Shown piece after piece: positions 1 to 9,855 of a stretch of 64,000 nt of DNA; positions within the stretch are counted from its first letter, which is position 1, and each line of letters begins with the position of its first letter. This DNA is from CAWKEY01 sp963696315. Its GTDB lineage: Bacteria; Pseudomonadota; Gammaproteobacteria; Methylococcales; Methylomonadaceae. The position numbers and the translations under genes are program-made. The stretch lies in the NCBI GenBank assembly GCA_963696315.1, contig CAVOJU010000024.1, positions 124,001 to 188,000 on the forward strand, in the 5' to 3' direction. The notes beneath the pieces were generated by a model. It did not search any database. It was not told where the DNA came from and saw only the letters and a list, made by a program, of their open reading frames with translations.

Positions 1-420
1 GAGATCAATATTCTGATTGCCACCGATGTAGCCGCGCGTGGCCTGGACATACCCGGCATTAATCTGGTGATCAATTTTGACATGCCCCGGACCGGCATCG
101 ATTATATCCACCGTACCGGCAGGACGGGCCGCGCCGATGAACGGGGTCTGGCGATTGCCCTGGTAAAAAGCACCGAATGGAATTTAATGGCCGGCATTGA
201 GCGCTTTTTAAAACGCAGCTTCACACGCCGCAGCATCAAGGAACTGGCGGGCGCCTATAAAGGCCCCAAAAAACTCAAGGCATCGGGCAAAGCGGTTGGC
301 GGCAAGAAGAAAAAGGAAGAGCCTAAAAAAACGCCTGCCGAGAAAGTCAAAGTGCGTCACAGAGACCAGAAAAACGTCGGTAAACGCCGCGTTCCCAGCA
401 ACAAAACCGTTACCGAGTAA
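1..420 (+). CDS. DEAD-box RNA helicase, C-terminal part (5' truncated by window edge)
   Basis: The frame is open from base 1 and gives about 139 residues of the second RecA-like domain of a DEAD-box ATP-dependent RNA helicase. Visible motifs are motif V (ATDVAARGLD) and motif VI (YIHRTGRTGRA), whose arginines contact ATP and RNA. After motif VI comes a short linker and a strongly basic tail with a GGKKKKEEPKK stretch, typical of RhlE/CsdA-like helicases that bind RNA non-specifically through such tails. The likely role is ribosome assembly or mRNA decay, but the subfamily cannot be decided without the N-terminal half. The stop is TAA at 418-420 and no clear terminator follows. Confidence 0.9.
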   Translation, partial: EINILIATDVAARGLDIPGINLVINFDMPRTGIDYIHRTGRTGRADERGLAIALVKSTEWNLMAGIERFLKRSFTRRSIKELAGAYKGPKKLKASGKAVGGKKKKEEPKKTPAEKVKVRHRDQKNVGKRRVPSNKTVTE

Positions 421-607
421 GTCCCCTTGCTGATATTTTTTTAGCAATTTGTCGAGATTTAAGCCGTGTCTTTCTCGGCTGAACCACCCCTACAAACTGT
501 CCTGGCAGGGGCGGCTGGCTAGGGAAATAAGGCACACTGTTTTGTGCGCTCTTCTCTGCTCTCTAGGGAGTATCTGCTTTCTCATTCTGCTGAAATCCAG
601 CCGGAAC

Positions 608-637
608 TTGCCTAGCCCCCTACTAAATCAATATAAT
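608..637 (+). promoter_or_regulatory. putative sigma70 promoter of gltBD
   Basis: TTGCCT (608-613) and a perfect TATAAT (632-637) are separated by 18 bp. This would give a leader of about 120 nt before the gltB start at 763. The rest of 421-762 holds no convincing gene. Confidence 0.45.
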
Positions 638-658
638 TATCAAAGTCTATCATGCAGT

Positions 659-682
659 GCTAGCCGGTTATAACCCGCTAGC
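659..682. promoter_or_regulatory. 24-bp near-perfect palindrome in the gltB leader
   Basis: GCTAGC arms at 659-664 and 677-682 flank the self-complementary core GGTTATAACC (666-675), with one symmetrical C-C mismatch on each side (665 and 676). It sits just downstream of the likely -10 box, where a repressor or a transcript hairpin would act. No known regulator is assigned to it. Confidence 0.4.
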
Positions 683-762
683 GTCCAGCCAGTTTGCGAA
701 GCAAGTGTCCGAGACCGCGGTTCTGTCTCCCCCTGCTTAGTCCTTGAAGAGGTAAAACAATC

Positions 763-3700
763 ATGACCCACAGCGCGTTGCCCCCCAAACAGGGCCTGTA
801 CGACCCTCGTTACGAACACGATGCTTGCGGCGTCGGTTTCATTGCGCATATTAAAGGCCAAAAGAGCCATCACATCGTGCGCCAGGGTTTGGAGATTCTT
901 AAAAATCTTACTCACCGCGGCGCAGTGGGCGCGGATCCTCTGGCGGGCGATGGCGCAGGCTTGCTGCTGCAGCTGCCCGATGCGTTTTTTCGTGCCCAAG
1001 CTGCTGGTTTAAACATCAGTCTGCCTGCGGAAGGCTACTATGCCGTGGGTATGATATTCCTGCCGCGCAACGCCGATAACCGCGCCGTTTGCGAAAAAAT
1101 TCTGAGCGATTTCATTGTTGCCGAAGGCCAATCTGTTCTGGGCTGGCGCGATGTGCCGGTGGACAACAGCGGCCTGGGTGAATCGGTTAAAGCCGTGGAG
1201 CCATTCATCCGCCAGGTTTTCGTCGGCCGGGGCAGCAATTGCCTTGACCAGAATGCCTTTGAGCGCAAGCTGTTTGTCATCCGCAAACAGGCGGAAAACG
1301 CCATTCGCGAGCGCAAGCTACAAGACGGCGGACAGTTTTACGTAACCTCGCTGTCCTCGCGCACCATCACTTACAAAGGCATGCTGTTGGCCGACCAGGT
1401 GGGCGTGTTCTACCGCGATCTGCTCGACGAGTCGATGGTAACGGCCCTGGCCCTGGTGCATCAGCGCTTCTCCACCAATACCTTCCCCACCTGGGATTTG
1501 GCCCACCCGTTCCGCATGATCGCCCACAACGGCGAAATCAACACGGTTCGCGGCAACGTCAACTGGATGGCGGCGCGCCGCCAGGCCATGGCTTCGGAAA
1601 TTCTTGGCGACGATTTGCAAAAAATCTGGCCGCTCATCGACGCACACCAGTCTGATTCGGCTTGCTTCGACAACGCCCTGGAGCTTTTGGTGGCCGGCGG
1701 TTATTCCCTGACCCACGCCATGATGCTGCTGATACCGGAAGCCTGGGCCGGCAACCCGCTGATGGACGACCAACGCCGCGCGTTCTACGAATACCACGCG
1801 GCCTTAATGGAGCCTTGGGATGGGCCGGCGGCGGTGGCTTTCACCGACGGCCGCCAGATCGGCGCCACCCTGGACCGCAACGGCCTGCGTCCGGCCCGTT
1901 ATCTGGTCACTGATGACGATTATGTGCTGATGGCTTCGGAAATGGGCGTGCTGACCATACCCGAGCACAAGATTGTCAAAAAATGGCGTTTGCAACCCGG
2001 CAAGATGCTGCTCATCGACATGGAGCAAGGCCGCATCATCGACGACGCCGAAATCAAAACCCAACTGGCCAAACATGCGCCCTACCAAAACTGGCTGAAT
2101 AAGACCCAGATCCTGCTTAAGGATTTGCCCCAGGCCCTGGAGTCCAAACCCGCTGACTCGCAAACCCTGCTGGACCAGCAACAGGCTTTCGGCTACACCC
2201 AGGAAGACCTCAAGGTTATCCTTAAACCCATGGCGGCCAGCGGCCAGGAACCCATCGGCTCGATGGGTGTTGACGCTGCACCGGCCGTGCTCTCCAGCCG
2301 TTCCCGGCTGCTCTACGATTATTTCAAACAAGGCTTTGCCCAGGTCACCAACCCGGCTATTGATCCGATTCGCGAGGAACTGGTCATGTCGCTGGTGTCA
2401 CTGATAGGGCCGCGTCCCAACCTGCTGGGCCTCAAAGGCGGCGACGGCCACATGCGCCTGGAAGTGCACCACCCGGCCTTGAGCAACCAGGATCTGGAAA
2501 AAATCCGCCACATCGAACACAGCCATGGCGCGTTCCGCACCAAAACCCTGAGCATCTGCTACACCGCCGACCAGGGTGTCTCGGGCATGGAAAAAGCCCT
2601 GGAATATCTGTGCGGCGCAGCAGAACATGCCGTACGCGAAAACTACAACATTTTGATCTTGTCCGACCGCGCCATGGACATGAACCACATCGCCATTCCT
2701 GCGCTGCTGGCGACGGCTGCCGTGCATCACCATCTGATCCAGGCCGGCCTGCGCACCAGCGTCGGCCTCGTGGTGGAAACCGGGGAAGCGCGCGAAGTGC
2801 ATCATTTCTGCCTGCTGGCCGGTTACGGCGCCGAGGCCGTAAATCCCTACCTGGCCTTGCATACTTTGTCCGAGCTGCGCGACAAGCTGCCGGATGCTCC
2901 CGGCGAGGAAGAAGTGCACCAGCGCTATATCAAGGCGGTCGACAAAGGCATTCTCAAGGTGATGTCCAAGATGGGCATTTCCACCTACCAATCCTATTGT
3001 GGCGCGCAAATCTTCAATGCCATCGGCCTTTCCGAAGAGTTCCTGGACAAGTACTTCACCGGAACCCTGAGCACCATCGGCGGCGCCGGTATCCGCGAAA
3101 TCGCCGAAGAAACCGTGCGGCGCCATCGGCTGGCCTATAGCGATGCGCCCTTGTACCGCAACGCCCTGGATGTGGGCGGCGAATATGCCTACCGGGTGCG
3201 CGGCGAAGACCACGTGTGGACGCCCGAAACCATCGCGCTGCTGCAACACGCCACGCGCACCAACGACGCCAAGACCTATGCCGAATACTCGCGGCTGATC
3301 AACGAACAGAATGAGCGACTGGTCACGCTGCGCGGTCTGATGGAGTTTCAATTCGCCGACCAGCCAATCCCGCTGGACGAAGTGGAACCGGCCAAAGACA
3401 TCGTCAAGCGTTTTGCCACCGGCGCCATGTCGTTCGGCTCGATCTCCTACGAAGCGCATACCACCATGGCTATCGCCATGAATCGCCTGGGCGGTAAATC
3501 CAACACCGGCGAGGGCGGCGAACTGCCTGAACGCTTTCAGCCGATGAAAAACGGCGACTCGATGCGCTCGGCTATCAAGCAGGTGGCGTCGGGGCGATTC
3601 GGCGTCACGGCAGAGTATCTGGTCAACGCCGACGACATTCAGATCAAGATCAGCCAGGGCGCCAAGCCCGGCGAAGGCGGCCAATTGCCTGGCCACAAGG

Positions 3701-5395
3701 TGGACGCCACCATCGCCAAGGTGCGCCATTCCACCCCCGGCGTCGGCTTGATTTCGCCGCCGCCGCACCACGATATTTATTCCATCGAGGATCTGGCCCA
3801 GCTCATTCATGACCTGAAGAACGTCAACCCCAAAGCCCGCATCAGTGTCAAACTGGTCTCGGAAGTGGGCGTCGGCACGGTGGCGGCCGGTGTTGCGAAA
3901 GCCCACGCCGATCACGTCACCATTTCAGGCTACGACGGCGGCACCGGTGCCAGCCCCATCACTTCGATCAAGCACGCGGGTCTGCCCTGGGAAATCGGCC
4001 TGGCCGAAACTCACCAGACCCTGGTGCTGAACAAACTGCGCGGACGCATTTGCGTGCAGGCCGACGGCGGCATCCGCTCCGGCCGCGATGTGGCCATCGC
4101 CGCCCTGCTGGGTGCCGATGAATTCGGCTTCGCCACCGCGCCGCTTGATTGTCGAAGGCTGCATCATGATGCGCAAATGTCATCTGAACACCTGCCCTGT
4201 CGGCGTGGCCACCCAGGATCCCGAACTGCGCAAGCGCTTTACCGGCCAGCCCGAACATGTGATCAATTTCTTCTTCTTCATCGCCGAAGAGCTGCGCCAG
4301 ATCATGGCCCAACTGGGCTTCCGCAGCGTGGCGGAGATGATCGGCCACACGGAAAAGCTGGACATGCGCCGCGCCGTGGATCACTGGAAAGCCCAAAAAC
4401 TCGACTACTCGCGCATCCTGTACAAGCCCGAAGCGGGCCCGAACGTGGCGATTCGCCAGGTCGAAACGCAAGACCACGGCCTGGATAAAGCGCTGGATCA
4501 CACCTTGATCGCAAAAGCCCGGCCTGCGCTGGAAAACCTCCAGCCGGTGCGCATCGAAACCAACATCCGCAACTACAACCGCACGGTCGGCGCCATGCTG
4601 TCCGGCGAAGTCGCCAAACGCTACGGCCACCAGGGCCTGCCTGAAGACACCATCCACATCAAGGCCACAGGCACGGCCGGGCAAAGCTTCGGCGCCTTCC
4701 TGGCGGCCGGCGTCACTCTGGAGCTGGCCGGCGAAGGCAACGACTATGTCGGCAAAGGTCTGTCCGGCGGACGCATTGCCATCTATCCTCCCCAGGTGAC
4801 GCCCATCGTCGCCGAGGACAACATCATCGTCGGCAACACCGTGCTGTACGGCGCCATTGCCGGGGAATGCTATTTCCGCGGCGTGGCGGGCGAACGCTTC
4901 GCTGTGCGCAACTCCGGCGCCATCGCCGTGGTCGAAGGCGTCGGCGATCACGGCTGCGAATACATGACCGGCGGTGTGGTGGTGGTTCTCGGTCAGACCG
5001 GCCGCAATTTTGCAGCCGGCATGTCCGGCGGCGTCGCCTATGTACTGGATGAGGACGGCAGCTTCGAAAAGCGCTGTAATCTGGCCATGGTGGAACTTGA
5101 ACCGGTGCTGGTGGAAGACGAGGCCCTCGAAATCCTTGATCACCAGGGCGGTGATATGCAAACGCATGGCCTGGTCGATATCATGCATAACATGACGGGC
5201 GACGACGAACGGCGTTTACGCGCACTGATCGCGCGTCATCACCATTACACCGCCAGCAACCGGGCCAAACACATACTGGACAACTGGAGAGCGTACCTGC
5301 CGCGCTTCGTCAAAGTCATGCCGGTAGATTATCGCAAAGCCCTGGAGGTCATGCAGCTCAGCAAGGCCACAGCCAACGACCGCTTGCATGGATGA
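763..5395 (+). CDS. gltB: glutamate synthase (NADPH) large subunit, one frameshift
   Basis: Large subunit of glutamate synthase (GOGAT), which makes two glutamates from glutamine and 2-oxoglutarate. After a 21-residue propeptide, Cys22 (EHDA/CGVGF) is the expected N-terminal glutaminase nucleophile. The class II amidotransferase domain is followed by the central domain, the FMN-binding synthase barrel (GAMSFGSIS, KPGEGGQLPGHKV, SGYDGGTGASP), the iron-sulfur cysteines (CIMMRKCHLNTC) and the GXGXG beta-helix. The frame breaks near 4145: the first frame runs to about 4144 (PLDCRR is out of family) and the second gives LIVEGCIMMRK, so one extra base in CTTG explains it. The assembled length of about 1543 residues is normal. 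The start follows a GAGG ribosome-binding site. gltD lies 98 bp downstream. Confidence 0.95.
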
Positions 5396-5410
5396 CATCA
5401 TTCTTACACC

Positions 5411-5429
5411 CCTTCTCCGCTGGAGAAGG
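5411..5429. repeat. short hairpin between gltB and gltD
   Basis: CCTTCTCC, a GCT loop, then GGAGAAGG form a perfect 8-bp stem. There is no T-run, so it is more likely an mRNA-stabilising or dispersed palindromic repeat than a terminator. Confidence 0.4.
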
Positions 5430-5493
5430 ATTGAAGAAAGGCATTCATGGCTTTAAATCGCAACGGCACACATTTTTTTTGAGGTAGCACAGC

Positions 5494-6933
5494 ATGGGTA
5501 AACCAACCGGCTTTATGGAATATGCACGGCAAGACCGTTCCTACGATCAGGTCGAGAAACGCGTCAAACACTATCAGGAATTCGTCATTCCTTTAAACGA
5601 GGAACAGGTTCGCACTCAAGGCGCACGCTGCATGGACTGCGGTATTCCTTATTGCCATAACGGCTGCCCGATCAACAATATCATTCCTGAATGGAACGAT
5701 GCGGTATACCAGGACGATTGGCAAAATGCGCTGGAAATCCTGCACAGCACCAACAACTTCCCGGAATTTACCGGCCGCATCTGCCCCGCACCCTGTGAGG
5801 CGGCCTGCACCCTGAATCTGGATGAAGCACCGGTCACCATCAAGACCATCGAATGCGCCATCGTCGATAAGGGCTGGGAAAACGGCTGGATTCATCCGCA
5901 AATGGCGCCGCAGCGCAGCGGCAAAAAAGTTGCCGTGGTCGGCTCCGGTCCCGCCGGTCTCTCCTGCGCCCAACAACTGGCGCGCGCCGGCCATGATGTC
6001 ACGGTGTTCGAAAAGAACGACCGCATTGGCGGCCTGATGCGCTATGGCATTCCCAACTTCAAGCTGGAAAAAAGCCTCATCGACCGGCGCATGGCGCAAA
6101 TGCAAGCCGAGGGCGTGCAGTTCCGCACCAATGCCTGGGTCGGCAAGGACATTTCGGCCCGACAATTGTTGGCCGACTACGATGCCGTGGTGCTGGCCGG
6201 CGGTTCGGAAAAGCCGCGCAACCTGCAAGTGCCGGGCCGCGAACTGGGCGGTGTCCACTTCGCCATGGAATTCCTCACTCAACAGACCAAACGGGTGTTG
6301 GGCGACGCCATACCCGAAAGCGAACATATTTCCGCGCAAGGCAAACACGTCATTGTCATCGGCGGCGGCGACACCGGCTCGGACTGCATCGGCACCTCGA
6401 TTCGCCAGGGCGCGCTATCCATCACCCAGCTGGAACTCTTGCCCAAGCCGCCGGAAAAAGAAAACAAACTCGCCACCTGGCCGCACTGGCCCAACAAGCT
6501 GCGCACCTCCAGTTCCCAGCAGGAAGGCTGCGAGCGCGACTGGTCGGTGGAAACCATGGCCTGCTTCGGCGCCAACGGCCGCGTTCAGGAAATTCAATGC
6601 CGCCGCCTGGAGTGGAAAAACCTTGGCGGACGCTGGGTCAGCGAGGGCATCGCCGGCAGCGAATTCACCCTGAAGGCGGATCTGGTGTTACTGGCCATGG
6701 GTTTTGAACATCCGGTGCAGGAAGGCCTGCTGGCGGAACTGGCAGTGGCCGTGGACGGCCGCAAGAACGTCGCCGCCAATACCGAAGACTACCGTACCTC
6801 CGTAGATAAAGTCTTCGCCGCCGGCGACATGCGCCGCGGCCAATCCCTGGTGGTATGGGCCATCCGCGAAGGCCGTCAATGCGCGCGAGCAGTGGACGAG
6901 TTCCTCATGGGAAGCTCGGATTTGCCGCGATGA
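5494..6933 (+). CDS. gltD: glutamate synthase small subunit
   Basis: The 479-residue beta subunit passes NADPH electrons through FAD and Fe-S centres to GltB. The N-terminal cysteine clusters CMDCGIPYCHNGC and CPAPCEAAC ligate 4Fe-4S centres. VVGSGPAGLSC is the FAD Rossmann motif and VIGGGDTGSDC the NADPH one. The C-terminal VFAAGDMRRGQSLVVWAI is the usual second FAD signature. The start ATG follows GAGGTAGCAC. Length and motifs are complete and there is no frameshift. It forms an operon with gltB and has no recognisable terminator after its stop. Confidence 0.97.
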   Translation: MGKPTGFMEYARQDRSYDQVEKRVKHYQEFVIPLNEEQVRTQGARCMDCGIPYCHNGCPINNIIPEWNDAVYQDDWQNALEILHSTNNFPEFTGRICPAPCEAACTLNLDEAPVTIKTIECAIVDKGWENGWIHPQMAPQRSGKKVAVVGSGPAGLSCAQQLARAGHDVTVFEKNDRIGGLMRYGIPNFKLEKSLIDRRMAQMQAEGVQFRTNAWVGKDISARQLLADYDAVVLAGGSEKPRNLQVPGRELGGVHFAMEFLTQQTKRVLGDAIPESEHISAQGKHVIVIGGGDTGSDCIGTSIRQGALSITQLELLPKPPEKENKLATWPHWPNKLRTSSSQQEGCERDWSVETMACFGANGRVQEIQCRRLEWKNLGGRWVSEGIAGSEFTLKADLVLLAMGFEHPVQEGLLAELAVAVDGRKNVAANTEDYRTSVDKVFAAGDMRRGQSLVVWAIREGRQCARAVDEFLMGSSDLPR

Positions 6934-7121
6934 GGTGGGGTAAACTTATTCAAACCTGTTGATGATTGATACCGCCCTGCATGCTGTCATTGCCGGAGAT
7001 GGCAAACTGTCAGCATGGGCCACCGGGTCTTGCAATCGTGCAAATTGGGTGCTGAATTGTGCTTATGCAAAACCAGACCCTGTTGCCCTCGCCACCGCGC
7101 ACATCTTACCTCAAACGTTAG

Positions 7122-7695
7122 CTCTCAAATGTCATCCGTTTCAGACTCCTCGCTGATCTCCACCGCGCGTTGGAAACAAATGCCAATGAGTCTCAGCTCC
7201 TCGACTTTGTTGATGAATGCTTGGCCTTGCTCCGAACCATTTATCGAGACCGTAGAGCTGAATTCACAGATGAAACAATTGTGTTCTTAAAATCGCTTAC
7301 GTCCGTACAAGATTCTTTACGCGAGCTCATTGAGGCAGTCGAAGAAAAAGAGTGGACTCGCACACGCGACGATGCCCAAGAGATCGCGGCACGATTTGGA
7401 GAACTCAAAGAGCGTCTGACTCCACATTTCGTGGCAAAACGGGCCGAGAAGGAATTTCGGGAAGTAGTTGCGAACGCACAATCCCTTCCCTTCGCGACTG
7501 TCACTGCCGGCGAAGCCAATTTCCGGAAACGGTGTTCCCAACTTGAAGGCAGTGTGCAGCCGTGCTGGAAATGTGGGCATAGAATGGTGCTACGTGAAAG
7601 TCAGCACGGCTATTTTTGGGGCTGTAAGCACGTTCCCAAAGTGCTTTAGCAGACGATGGTTGTCTGCTGAGGAATCCAAAGAACTGAAAAGGTAA
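7122..7695 (+). CDS. hypothetical protein with topoisomerase-like C-terminal zinc ribbon, frameshifted
   Basis: The main frame, from TTG 7170 to 7649, encodes a helical, charged protein ending in CWKCGHRMVLRESQHGYFWGCKHVPKV. This resembles the zinc ribbon of type IA topoisomerases (CPxCG..M..R...G.F.GCS.YPxC). The fourth cysteine is out of frame: removing one base near 7640 gives PKCFSRRWL and a stop at 7695. The 5' end is also doubtful. Sensible protein-like codons (LLADLHRALE) continue upstream of 7170 back to the stop at 7119, and an ATG at 7129 lies in another frame, so a second indel near 7145 is possible. Function unknown. It stands alone between gltD and the damaged gene at 7723-8414. 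Confidence 0.5.
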
Positions 7696-7722
7696 AGCAG
7701 AGAACAGGCTCTCGCCTGTCCT

Positions 7723-8414
7723 CTACTCTACCCGATATCCCAGGGCCCCGATGAGCCCCGGCAGTTTTGGCAGGTCGCAGGATTTGAGACGATTCGAAAA
7801 TTCCAGGCAGTCTGCGTTTGGCGTTAGTAGAGATAGCGCATGGCTTCGCTGCAGGCTCTCAGCACAAACAGCGAGGTTGAAACTTCGCTGCCCACCAGAA
7901 TCCGGGTCGGGTGACGCATGCGGTTCCACTCATAGGCCCGGTAAGGATGCCCAAAGCCGCCCTCCCCGGCCGCCTCGCTGAGCACTTTGAGCCCGGCCGC
8001 GATCACGCCGTCATGTCTCGGCTCATATTCCAGCGGCACGAGGGCAGCAACTGCCAACGCTGTATCGAAGGCATTCAGGGAATAACCAAGCAACTCGTCC
8101 TTGCAGTACTGCAGGGCAATCCGGCGCATTTCTAGAATTTTTTGCTCGGGATCAAGCCTATGTTTTTCTGACGCTCTGAGAGTACTGTAAGTCTGATACA
8201 TACGCCCCAAATAGCAGGTGTACATTTCCGGCAAATAATATTTTAGGGCGGTTTCATGACGAAAATTGCCGCTCACCAAGGCCCGATGATGAAAATCGAG
8301 CAGGCGTTGTAAAAATGCCAGGTTTTCATCCTCTAAAGCACGCCACTGTTTGCGGTCAAGCAAAATGGCGTTCAGTCCGTGATTTTGGAGACAGGCATAC
8401 CTAAGGTTTGCCAA
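7723..8414 (-). pseudogene. unrecognised helical protein, possibly terpene-cyclase-like toroid, disrupted at both ends
   Basis: The longest frame (7824-8414, TTG start) gives 196 residues. Its second half (FDTALAVAALVPLEYEP, then GEGGFGHPYR and TRILVGSEVSTSLFVLRA) recalls alpha-alpha toroid repeats such as those of terpene cyclases, but I cannot name a family. At the 3' end another frame continues sensibly (TPNADCLEFSNRLKSCDLPKLPG) to a stop at 7723, suggesting an indel near 7826. At the 5' end IDWQTL is readable in another frame just upstream of 8403, behind an AGGAGG at 8429-8434, suggesting a second indel. It is either one gene broken by sequencing errors or a decaying gene. Confidence 0.4.
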
Positions 8415-8482
8415 TCAATTTGATGCAACCTCCTGGTTTTGCGGCTGTCACCTGGCAGATCCTCTGCTCCGGATGCCGCAGG

Positions 8483-8566
8483 CTATTTGCCATTGTCATG
8501 CACGACGCTGTAAATTACATAAGCTGCGAAAGCAATCGTCAAAATATAAATACCCGCTGAAATCAT
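8483..8566 (-). CDS. 27-residue single-pass membrane miniprotein
   Basis: The ATG at 8566 is preceded by GAGG with good spacing and opens a 27-codon frame ending TAG. The protein MISAGIYILTIAFAAYVIYS plus VVHDNGK is almost entirely one hydrophobic helix with a polar C-terminus. An upstream in-frame ATG would add five residues. Its first seven codons and leader are repeated at 9598-9640, where the copy is cut off after codon 7. This implies the ancestral order umuC then this gene on the same strand. Too short for a firm call; function unknown. Confidence 0.45.
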   Translation of the reverse strand: MISAGIYILTIAFAAYVIYSVVHDNGK

Positions 8567-8804
8567 AAAAATCCTCGTCATTGTTGTTGTGGTGCTGCCA
8601 TAGTCATGCGTTCAGCGTCGCCCTATTGTCTTCAAATTTCATTGGTCAAATGAGAACAAACATATGCCGAGCCGAATCACACCATGTCAGTTGGATTTTT
8701 ACACATCAACAATGCACTGTCACCAATTCATTCCAATCGCTTGTATAGCGCTTTGAGATACGCTCGGCTTTAGGCATGGCGTTGTTGGCGGCGGTAGCAG
8801 CGAC
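8545..8804. repeat. direct repeat copy 1 (umuC 3' end plus flanking DNA)
   Basis: About 260 bp are repeated nearly identically at 9598-9855, with a few substitutions and one 2-bp indel (near 8579). This copy holds the beginning of the miniprotein gene at its left side and the last ~33 codons of umuC at its right side. The DNA between the copies carries brnTA. Confidence 0.9.
8706..8804 (-). pseudogene. umuC C-terminal remnant
   Basis: It reads NAMPKAERISKRYTSDWNEL and onward to VTVHC and a stop at 8706, the same C-terminus as the intact umuC ending at 9757. The match ends abruptly near 8804, just beyond the brnA stop at 8814-8816. It is the orphaned end left by duplication or insertion. Confidence 0.8.
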
Positions 8805-8813
8805 AGGATATGG

Positions 8814-9083
8814 TCACGAATGCCCTTGCGCTTTTTCCTGCAACCAAATCTTGATTAAAGATTGATAGGGAACATCACGGGCATTTGCGGCCGCTTTAAT
8901 TGAATCCAGCAGATGCTGAGGCAGGCGCAGCGAAATCGTTTTGGTGGTTGGTTTCAGATTGGTGAGAACCACTGATTGGGCTTTATTCCAATCCAGATAA
9001 TCCGTAGAGTCATGGGTTTCCCAGAACTGTTGTTCTTCAGCTTCCGAGGTAAATGTTGGGATCGTTTTAATATGCTTGCTCAT
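8814..9083 (-). CDS. brnA: BrnA-type antitoxin, ribbon-helix-helix
   Basis: An 89-residue protein with an acidic N-terminal half (TFTSEAEEQQFWETHDSTDYLDW) and a C-terminal ribbon-helix-helix segment (TKTISLRLPQHLLDSIKAAANARDVPYQSLIKIWLQEKA). This is the layout of BrnA/CopG antitoxins. It would neutralise BrnT and repress the operon by binding DNA as a dimer. It overlaps the 3' end of brnT by 17 bp, in the toxin-first order typical of brnTA. It is translated toward the umuC remnant, and its stop is 10 bp from the repeat boundary. Confidence 0.85.
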   Translation of the reverse strand: MSKHIKTIPTFTSEAEEQQFWETHDSTDYLDWNKAQSVVLTNLKPTTKTISLRLPQHLLDSIKAAANARDVPYQSLIKIWLQEKAQGHS

Positions 9084-9366
9084 AAATGCTACGTTCTTTT
9101 TTGTGCATATCTCTGGCTGAGATAACGCGAATATGGGTGCTCTGATGACGCAAAGTAAAGGTGATATGTAACAACCGGTCTTGATGGGTTCTGCCTAATG
9201 CATGAAACCTCGGTTCCTGCTGGCTGCGTTTAATGTCTGCCAGCAAAAGCAAAGGCGCATTAAAGAACACCTGCTCAGATTCGGCCGTCGATACCCCGTG
9301 TTTGCTGTTTTTACGGCTGTTACCTTCGTCCCAGTCGAAGCCTATAATGGCAGATAAATTAATCAT
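9067..9366 (-). CDS. brnT: BrnT-type toxin (RelE-fold ribonuclease)
   Basis: 99 residues. The opening IIGFDWDEGNSRKNSKHGVS, followed by the EQVFFN segment, is the BrnT family signature. The C-terminal half has HITFTLRHQSTHIRVISARDMHKKER, containing the RVISAR motif shared by BrnT proteins. Family members are ribosome-independent RNases inhibited by BrnA. The only ATG in frame is at 9366, three bases from a perfect palindrome (9370-9390), so the transcript may be nearly leaderless. Complete and undisrupted. Confidence 0.88.
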   Translation of the reverse strand: MINLSAIIGFDWDEGNSRKNSKHGVSTAESEQVFFNAPLLLLADIKRSQQEPRFHALGRTHQDRLLHITFTLRHQSTHIRVISARDMHKKERSIYEQAY

Positions 9367-9369
9367 GTT

Positions 9370-9390
9370 TGTATATTATGAAAATATACA
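9370..9390. promoter_or_regulatory. palindromic operator/promoter of brnTA
   Basis: TGTATATT (9370-9377) and its exact complement AATATACA (9383-9390) are separated by 5 bp. On the minus strand TTGCGT and TAATAT spaced by 17 bp can serve as -35 and -10 and overlap the palindrome. BrnA is the obvious candidate ligand. The remainder of 9391-9597 shows no gene. Confidence 0.6.
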
Positions 9391-9597
9391 GATTGACGCA
9401 AGATCTTTGCTACTGGCTTATGTATTGCAGCCTATTTTGTCGATCCTCAGTGACACATTATTGCATTACCTAGTTTCCATGAATTTGCAATGGGGTTCTG
9501 CCATTCAGGGTTGGAACATCCTTCAATCGTTCCAACATGTTTTCTAATTTTTTAAGTCGCCATTAACGACGAGTTGTTCATCGGATGTCAGCGGCAC

Positions 9598-9855
9598 TAT
9601 AAATACCCGCTGAAATCATAAAAATCCTCGTCTGTTGTTGTGGTGCTGCCATAGTCATGCGTTCAGCGTCGCCCTATTGTCTTCAAATTTCATTGGCCAA
9701 ATGAGAACAAACATATGCCGAGCCGAATCACACCATGTCAGTCGGATTTTTACACATCAACAATGCACTGTCACCAATTCATTCCAATCGCTTGTATAGC
9801 GCTTTGAGATACGCTCGGCTTTAGGCATGGCGTTTTTGGCGGCGGTGGCAGCGGC
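9598..9855. repeat. direct repeat copy 2 (continuous with intact umuC)
   Basis: Second copy of the 8545-8804 repeat. At its left edge the miniprotein gene is cut after codon 7 and runs into unrelated DNA. At its right edge it continues into full-length umuC. It differs from copy 1 at a handful of positions. Confidence 0.9.

Noticed and set aside
2398..3915. 505-residue open frame antisense to gltB
   Set aside because: It is a mirror of the GC-biased gltB codons, with no recognisable domain and no ribosome-binding site. The similar antisense frame at 3968-5188 is rejected for the same reason.
7060..7131. Possible integron attC-like sequence (CAAACGTTAGC before ATG)
   Set aside because: No matching inverse core site upstream, and the GTTRRRY core is imperfect; no integrase nearby.
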